From Paenibacillaceae bacterium (lineage in GTDB: Bacteria; Bacillota; Clostridia; Lachnospirales; Lachnospiraceae), in NCBI GenBank assembly GCA_015057775.1, contig SVDT01000002.1:1-64000 (forward strand): 64,000 nt of DNA, in the 5' to 3' direction. Each line of letters starts with the position of its first letter. The first letter of the stretch is position 1. Below the pieces are notes generated by a model that was not told where the DNA came from, did no database searches, and was given only the letters and a program-made list of their open reading frames with translations. The position numbers and the translations under genes are program-made. Of the stretch, positions 59,494 through 64,000 are shown one piece after another.

Positions 59494-61215
59494 TTATTCC
59501 ATATATCCCCCTTTCATGGGCGATACTGCATGCTGGGAAAAGATTTTAAGAACGCCTGATTTTATTCTGTCTTCTCTTGGCTTCCAGACTTTCCTCCGCT
59601 CTTCTAAAATCCGGTCTACCTCCTCCCCGCTCATGGCTTTCCCTTTTATTCCCGTAATGCGAAGACTTCTCCCCGGTATATCAATCTCAATCAGATCATC
59701 TTCTTCAATTAACGCAATAGGGCCTCCATTGGCGGCTTCCGGTGAAATATGCCCGATGGCAGGACCTTTTGTGGCACCGGAGAATCTGCCGTCTGTTAAA
59801 AGTGCAATGGATTTTGATAAAACAGGATCAGAGGAAATGGCTTCGGTGGTATAAAACATTTCCGGCATTCCGCTTCCTTTTGGACCTTCATAACGAATTA
59901 TTACTGCCTGGCCAGGCTTAATCTTTCCCTGAAGCACTGCCTCCATGGCCTCCTCTTCGCTGTCAAACGGTTTTGCCCTTAATACTGCCTGATGCATCTC
60001 TTTTGCTACTGCACTGTGTTTGACAACTGCCCCGTCAGGCGCTAAATTCCCTTTTAAAATGGCAACAGTTCCGTTTTTGCCAATGGGGTCATCAAAAGAA
60101 CGGATTACATCCGTCCGCTTAATTCCTATTTTTTTCAGATATTCGTCGCATGTCTCATAAAAATTATTCTTCTTTAAATCCTCCAGGTTCTGCCCTAAAG
60201 CCTTTCCAGTCACTGTCATGCATTCTAAGTGTAACATGGATTTTATCTCCTCCATGATTCTTGGTACACCTCCTGCATAGTAGAAGTACTGAGCCGGCCA
60301 TTTTCCTGCTGGGCGGATATCAAGAAGGTAATGGGCGTTTTTATGGATCCGGTCAAAGGTATGGGCATCAATGGTGAGCCCCAGTTCATGAGCAATGGCT
60401 GGAATGTGAAGCAATGAATTGGTCGAACCGGATATGGCAGCATGGACCATAATCGCATTTTCAAACGACTCCATGGTTATCATCTCTCTGGGAGTTAAAC
60501 CGTTCCTTGCAAGCCATACCGCCTGAACACCTGCTTCCTTTGCCTTAATTTTAAGTTCTTCTGAGGTGGCAGGCATAAGTGCCGTTCCAGGCAGCATGAG
60601 GCCCAGGGCTTCTGCCATGATCTGCATGGTGGAAGCTGTTCCCATAAAGGAGCAGGCTCCGCAGGAGGGACAGGCATGGTGCTTATACCAGGTAAGTTTC
60701 TCCTCAGAGATTTCTCCTCTTTTACACATGGCACTGTACATGCCGATCTGCTCCAGAGTTAAAAGGTCAGGACCTGCATCCATGACACCCCCCGTTATAA
60801 CGATGGAGGGAATGTTGATTCTGCCAATTCCCATGAGATGGGCTGGTACTGCCTTATCACAGCTTGCCACAAATACCCCTGCATCATAAGGAGTTGCGTT
60901 ATTATGTATTTCAATCATATTGCAGATCATATCTCTGGACACCAGAGAATAATTTCCTCCGTCATGCCCCTGACTCATGCCGTCACACGTATCTGTGGCA
61001 AAATAACGTGCGCCCCTGCCGCCGGACTCATAGATTCCTTTTGCTGCCTGATCCACCAGTTCCAGAAGATGGGCACTTCCCGGATGGCTTTCTCCAAAGG
61101 TACTTTCAATTATAATCTGTGGTTTCTCCAAATCATCCACAGACCAGCCCATTCCCATTTTTAACGGGTCCATTTCAGGAGCAATCTTTCTTACCTGCTG
61201 ACTTCTTAATTCCAT
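59494..61215 (-). CDS. IlvD/Edd-family dehydratase, YjhG/YagF-like (sugar-acid dehydratase)
   Basis: The 573-residue iron-sulfur dehydratase has MGWSVDDL near the N-terminus, DTCDGMSQG, VASCDKAVPA and the cysteine cluster CPSCGACSFMGTASTM, followed by HAAISGSTNSLLHIPAIAH and TDGRFSGATKGPAIGHISPEA. The MGWS segment and the AISGSTN region resemble E. coli YjhG/YagF, D-xylonate dehydratases, more than biosynthetic IlvD, which begins differently. It probably dehydrates an aldonate to a 2-keto-3-deoxy acid. The exact sugar acid is unknown. The start at 61215 follows AAAAGGGG. Two operator-like palindromes flank its promoter, as for an inducible catabolic gene. The partner aldolase or kinase is not in view. 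Confidence 0.8.
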   Translation of the reverse strand: MELRSQQVRKIAPEMDPLKMGMGWSVDDLEKPQIIIESTFGESHPGSAHLLELVDQAAKGIYESGGRGARYFATDTCDGMSQGHDGGNYSLVSRDMICNMIEIHNNATPYDAGVFVASCDKAVPAHLMGIGRINIPSIVITGGVMDAGPDLLTLEQIGMYSAMCKRGEISEEKLTWYKHHACPSCGACSFMGTASTMQIMAEALGLMLPGTALMPATSEELKIKAKEAGVQAVWLARNGLTPREMITMESFENAIMVHAAISGSTNSLLHIPAIAHELGLTIDAHTFDRIHKNAHYLLDIRPAGKWPAQYFYYAGGVPRIMEEIKSMLHLECMTVTGKALGQNLEDLKKNNFYETCDEYLKKIGIKRTDVIRSFDDPIGKNGTVAILKGNLAPDGAVVKHSAVAKEMHQAVLRAKPFDSEEEAMEAVLQGKIKPGQAVIIRYEGPKGSGMPEMFYTTEAISSDPVLSKSIALLTDGRFSGATKGPAIGHISPEAANGGPIALIEEDDLIEIDIPGRSLRITGIKGKAMSGEEVDRILEERRKVWKPREDRIKSGVLKIFSQHAVSPMKGGYME

Positions 61216-61241
61216 CTTATTTATTCCCCTTTTTCCGCAAT

Positions 61242-61256
61242 ATACGTATGATGTAT
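61242..61256. promoter_or_regulatory. Operator-like palindrome O1 of the dehydratase gene
   Basis: ATACGT-ATG-ATGTAT, just downstream of the predicted transcription start. The 18-base block that includes it recurs once with a single change at 61348. Confidence 0.6.
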
Positions 61257-61265
61257 TTAATAATA

Positions 61266-61294
61266 AAACTATCATTTTATGGTTAAAAAGTCAA
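61266..61294 (-). promoter_or_regulatory. Promoter of the dehydratase gene
   Basis: Minus-strand TTGACT (61289-61294), 17 bases, TAGTTT (61266-61271) with an extended TGA. It lies between the two palindromes. Confidence 0.6.
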
Positions 61295-61347
61295 TATACG
61301 AATTATTTTTAAATATTATTGGTATTTTATTAATCTTATAAGCAAAA

Positions 61348-61362
61348 ATACATATGATGTAT
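61348..61362. promoter_or_regulatory. Operator-like palindrome O2
   Basis: ATACAT-ATG-ATGTAT, a perfect 6-bp dyad with a 3-bp centre, about 106 bases from O1 (about ten helical turns). The form suits a GntR-type dimer. Confidence 0.6.
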
Positions 61363-61483
61363 TTAGCAACTTTTAAGCAAATTATGTATCAGGATTAAAC
61401 TACTGTTTTTGAAATGCTCTATACTTTAATATAATTATTTGTTACTATAAAAGGAATTAAATGCGACTGAAAAGGAGAGATAT

Positions 61484-62512
61484 ATGAGTATTGAAAAAAT
61501 AATTCCAGCTGATTTTCGGGGCTGTATCTCTATCTGCAAGAATGATGAGATATTATTTGAAAAAGCATACGGATATGCAGATCTGCCCAATCAGGTGCTG
61601 AATGATATGGAAACCAGATTTGCAACAGCTTCTGCAGGAAAGGTATTTGTAGCCGTTGGAATCCTGCAGCTGATTGAAAAGGGGCAGCTCCACCTGGAAG
61701 ATAAAATCGGTTCATTCTTTGATTTTGATTTAGAGCAGATTGACAAAGAAATTACGGTTGAGCAGCTTCTTACCCATACTTCAGGGATACCAGACTATTT
61801 CGATGAATCTGTAATGACAGAATATGAAGAATTGTGGTATGACTTTCCAAATTATAGAATACGTTCCAATAAAGACCTGCTGCCGCTTTTTATTCACAAG
61901 CCGATGATGTATCCAAGAGGAAGCAAATTCCAATATAATAATACAGGATTTGTGGTGTTGGCAATGATTCTTGAGAAGATCACCGGAATGGAATTTGACC
62001 GGTATCTGGAAGAATTCGTATTTGTTCCCTGTAAGATGAAACGTACCGGATATTATGAGCTGGACAGACTGCCAGCAAAATGCGCTATTAATTACATATT
62101 TGATGAGGATAGGAATGACTTTCGTACAAATATATACTGTGTAGATGTAAAAGGAACGGGGGCAGGAGGTGCCTTTACAACAATCGGTGATATCCATTTA
62201 TTCTGGAAAAACCTTCTGACATATCAACTGCTGTCCCCTTCCATGACGAAAACCATGTTATCAAATCATAGCGGAGAAAGTCAGTGCTATGGATATGGAA
62301 TATGGCTTAAGAAAACTGAAAATGACTTTAATCCCTATTTTCAAGGTTGTGATCCGGGTGTAAGTTTCAAATCATCCTTTGATAAGAAAAGTCAGCTACT
62401 GATAACAATTGTAAGTAATTACGGAGACAATGTATGGAAACTATGGCGGGAAATTACAGCCAGTCTAAATCATTTTTGTGAAGAGAAAGGAGACGATTTA
62501 AGTGAATCCTGA
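61484..62512 (+). CDS. Serine hydrolase of the beta-lactamase / class C family
   Basis: The 342-residue protein has the SxxK motif in ATASAGKVF (about residue 50), the YxN motif in QYNNTGFVVL, and LLTHTSGIPDY, all typical of the beta-lactamase-related serine hydrolases (AmpC-like fold, peptidase S12). No signal peptide is visible, so it is probably cytoplasmic and more likely an esterase or peptidase than an antibiotic resistance enzyme. The start follows AAAGGAGAGATAT. Its end overlaps the next gene by 11 bases. Confidence 0.85.
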   Translation: MSIEKIIPADFRGCISICKNDEILFEKAYGYADLPNQVLNDMETRFATASAGKVFVAVGILQLIEKGQLHLEDKIGSFFDFDLEQIDKEITVEQLLTHTSGIPDYFDESVMTEYEELWYDFPNYRIRSNKDLLPLFIHKPMMYPRGSKFQYNNTGFVVLAMILEKITGMEFDRYLEEFVFVPCKMKRTGYYELDRLPAKCAINYIFDEDRNDFRTNIYCVDVKGTGAGGAFTTIGDIHLFWKNLLTYQLLSPSMTKTMLSNHSGESQCYGYGIWLKKTENDFNPYFQGCDPGVSFKSSFDKKSQLLITIVSNYGDNVWKLWREITASLNHFCEEKGDDLSES

Positions 62513-62852
62513 TTTTTGGACTGCATTGGATCAGCTGGTGAGTGATTCTGAAATTGTTATTGACCGGCCTAAGGGATCTACCCATCCAAAATATCCTGAT
62601 TTTATATACAAAGTTGATTATGGATATTTAAATAACACATCTTCCATGGATGGACAAGGCATAGACGTCTGGGTTGGTACTGGGGAAAAACAAAGAATTG
62701 ATGCTATTATGTGCATTGTTGATTTAATGAAACGGGATTCTGAAATAAAGATTCTGATCGGCTGTACAGAAGAAGAAAAAGAAATGATCTATCATACTCA
62801 TAATAAAACAGAATTTATGAAGGGAATTTTAATCAGACGGGAATCCGATTAA
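62502..62852 (+). CDS. Small inorganic-pyrophosphatase-like protein
   Basis: The 116-residue protein resembles a shortened family I inorganic pyrophosphatase: [25 protein letters not shown] and [10 protein letters not shown] match the RPKGS, YPvDYGY and DGDxiDV regions of the family. Several acidic metal ligands seem absent (DGQGIDVW), so pyrophosphate hydrolysis is doubtful. The start is the GTG at 62502, nine bases after AAAGGAG, and overlaps the serine hydrolase end. The two are translationally coupled. Confidence 0.75.
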   Translation: MNPDFWTALDQLVSDSEIVIDRPKGSTHPKYPDFIYKVDYGYLNNTSSMDGQGIDVWVGTGEKQRIDAIMCIVDLMKRDSEIKILIGCTEEEKEMIYHTHNKTEFMKGILIRRESD

Positions 62853-62865
62853 TAAGGGGGACATA

Positions 62866-63249
62866 ATGAAAATTGAACATGTAGCCATGTATGTAAATGA
62901 TTTGGAAAGAACAAAAAAGTTCTTTACCAATTATTTTAATGGAAAAGCAAATGACGGTTACCACAATCCCAAAACCGGGTTTCACTCCTATTTTTTAACC
63001 TTTGAAGACGGCTGCCGGCTGGAAATCATGAATAAACCGGTGATGGAAGATCCACAGAAAACACTCACCCGCACCGGCTTTATCCACATAGCTTTCCAGG
63101 CAGGAACCAAAGAAAACGTTGACAGTCTTACCCTTCAGCTAAAGCAGGATGGGTATGAAGTGATCAGCGGTCCGCGGACGACCGGTGACGGCTATTATGA
63201 AAGCTGTATCATAGATCTGGAGGGGAACCAGATTGAAATAACCATCTAA
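62866..63249 (+). CDS. Glyoxalase/VOC-family protein
   Basis: The 127-residue protein has two beta-alpha-beta modules of the vicinal oxygen chelate fold: [18 protein letters not shown] at the start, then [15 protein letters not shown] and the closing [10 protein letters not shown]. His4, Glu54-region and the Glu near the end could bind metal. It may act on a glyoxal adduct or in resistance. It is third in a co-directional set with the serine hydrolase and PPase-like genes, 13 bases behind the latter, and its end overlaps the convergent GntR gene by four bases. Confidence 0.88.
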   Translation: MKIEHVAMYVNDLERTKKFFTNYFNGKANDGYHNPKTGFHSYFLTFEDGCRLEIMNKPVMEDPQKTLTRTGFIHIAFQAGTKENVDSLTLQLKQDGYEVISGPRTTGDGYYESCIIDLEGNQIEITI

Positions 63250-63944
63250 TTCCCCTCCAGAGATTTGAGCATTCTCCGGTTCACGGTCAGATGCATATAC
63301 ATGGCACATCTGGCCCCTTCCGGATCCTTTCTGATAATACAGTCCGTGATTTCTCTGTGCGTATCTATGGTCTCCTGTCCCAGTCTGGCATTGGTTAAAT
63401 CCACAAACAGGGAGATCGATGAATTAATCACAGGAATCAGCTTTTCCACCACCAGATTGCCGCTGCATGCGGCGATCTGCCGGTGAAAAAGAATGTCTGC
63501 GTGGGTATGATCCTCACCCCGCTGAATCAATTCTTCTACCTTGCCTTTTAATTCTTCCAGTTCCTTTAGCTGCTCTGGTCTGGCATTCACGGCAGCCAGT
63601 GCCGCAATCTCCGGTTCCAGCATCAGACGGACACTTAATAAATCAAGAGCCAGATTGGTTTTATCCTTTAAAAAGGAAAGCCCCAGGGGATCATCTAAAA
63701 GTCCCTGTCGTTCAGAAACAAAAGTCCCCGCCCCTCTTCGTATGGTAAGAATCTCTCTGGAAACCAATATCTTAACAGCTTCCCTGATGGTTCCCCTGCC
63801 TACTCCAATTTCCTTGGCAAGTTCAAATTCATTTGGGATTTTAGCACCAATCTCCAGTCCCTTTTCCACAATATCATTCAGGATCTGCTCTGCTACCTGT
63901 TCAGCCAGGGTTTGTTTTGTTCTGTTCTCCGGTTCGTGACTCAT
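63246..63944 (-). CDS. GntR-family regulator, FadR subfamily (FCD domain)
   Basis: The 232-residue protein has a winged helix (about 12-75) with [26 protein letters not shown] and GAGTFV, and an all-helical FCD domain (about 90-225). The FCD metal residues are plausible: Asp near DILFHRQI, His in FHRQ and in DTHREI, and His in [11 protein letters not shown] regulators usually respond to carboxylic acids or sugar acids. It is a candidate to bind the ATACAT-type palindromes in front of the sugar-acid dehydratase 2 kb away. The ribosome site is AAAGGGGCGGCTT before the ATG. Confidence 0.9.
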   Translation of the reverse strand: MSHEPENRTKQTLAEQVAEQILNDIVEKGLEIGAKIPNEFELAKEIGVGRGTIREAVKILVSREILTIRRGAGTFVSERQGLLDDPLGLSFLKDKTNLALDLLSVRLMLEPEIAALAAVNARPEQLKELEELKGKVEELIQRGEDHTHADILFHRQIAACSGNLVVEKLIPVINSSISLFVDLTNARLGQETIDTHREITDCIIRKDPEGARCAMYMHLTVNRRMLKSLEGN

Positions 63945-64000
63945 AAGCCGCCCCTTTCACAGAGTTAATTTCTCTTTTCGATATCCATTACCATATCAAC

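Noticed and set aside
59494..61215. Biosynthetic IlvD paired with leuA
   Set aside because: The N-terminal MGWS segment and the AISGSTN region match the YjhG/YagF branch, the gene is 32 kb from leuA, and it has catabolic-style operators.
61484..62512. Beta-lactam resistance gene
   Set aside because: Although SxxK and YxN are present, there is no signal peptide, and the sequence fits the broad serine-hydrolase group rather than true class C enzymes.
1..64000. tRNA, rRNA, c-di-GMP or other known riboswitch
   Set aside because: I looked through the intergenic stretches on both strands and saw no cloverleaf, rRNA segment or recognisable riboswitch core. A covariance-model scan would be needed to exclude them fully.

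Overview
The window looks like chromosomal DNA of an anaerobic Firmicute, most probably a Lachnospiraceae / Clostridium cluster XIVa member (Lacrimispora-like). This rests on gene content and style: moderately AT-rich DNA with A-rich GGAGG ribosome sites, an FdrA-type ureide pathway, ChW-like wall repeats, class B sortase, a BTAD/SARP regulator, the TelA/XpaC pair and a long-form LeuA. No 16S, tRNA or other taxonomic marker is present, so the rank is inference.

Region 1 (1-9.9 kb) is a ureide (allantoin) catabolism cluster: two allantoinases, an NCS1-type permease, ureidoglycine aminohydrolase (AllE), ureidoglycolate dehydrogenase (AllD), FdrA (cut by the left edge), a DUF2877/AllH-like protein and an alpha/beta hydrolase. 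Together they would take allantoin to ureidoglycolate, oxalurate, and then oxamate plus carbamoyl phosphate. AllC, the YlbE-like subunit and carbamate kinase are not in view. Promoters in front of allD-fdrA, allE, allB1, allB2-permease and the alpha/beta hydrolase share one architecture: a GAYAAAA / TTTTRTC dyad at a nearly fixed distance upstream of the -35 box. This looks like the site of an unidentified, probably activating, regulator.

Region 2 (10-25.3 kb) is a surface-polysaccharide cluster, nearly all on the minus strand: UDP-galactopyranose mutase, a GT8 and six GT2 glycosyltransferases, a sugar aminotransferase coupled to an ATP-grasp ligase, two flippases, and DUF2304/DUF2142 membrane proteins. 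An L,D-transpeptidase with wall-binding repeats sits in the middle on the plus strand. Four promoters in this cluster share a TTTAC(T/A) -35 box with 17-bp spacing.

Region 3 (25.4-34.5 kb) is mainly housekeeping: a GNAT acetyltransferase, leuA with a long leader holding a 29-codon reading frame, telA-xpaC, glmM, sortase B, a SARP/BTAD regulator with a decayed GGDEF-like tail, and methylglyoxal synthase.

Region 4 (34.5-47.9 kb) is a nine-gene minus-strand locus for a synthase-dependent exopolysaccharide: GtrB-like GT2, a polytopic membrane protein, a membrane protein with a degenerate GGDEF domain, a DUF2334 deacetylase-like protein, a BcsA-like synthase without PilZ, a BcsB-like partner, a GT39-type protein, a TlpA-thioredoxin/GH8 fusion and UDP-GlcNAc 2-epimerase. 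The gene combination and the fusion are the most novel-looking coding content here.

Region 5 (48.1-64 kb) is mixed: an HD-domain (p)ppGpp-hydrolase-like protein, two lipoproteins, a decayed mobile island (49.58-50.74 kb) with a tyrosine-recombinase remnant between 26-bp direct repeats, glycogen enzymes malQ and glgB with mscS, DUF3810, signal peptidase I, a YjhG/YagF-type dehydratase with two operator-like palindromes, a serine hydrolase / PPase-like / VOC trio, and a FadR-type GntR regulator at the right edge. I found no tRNA, rRNA, CRISPR array or intact insertion sequence.
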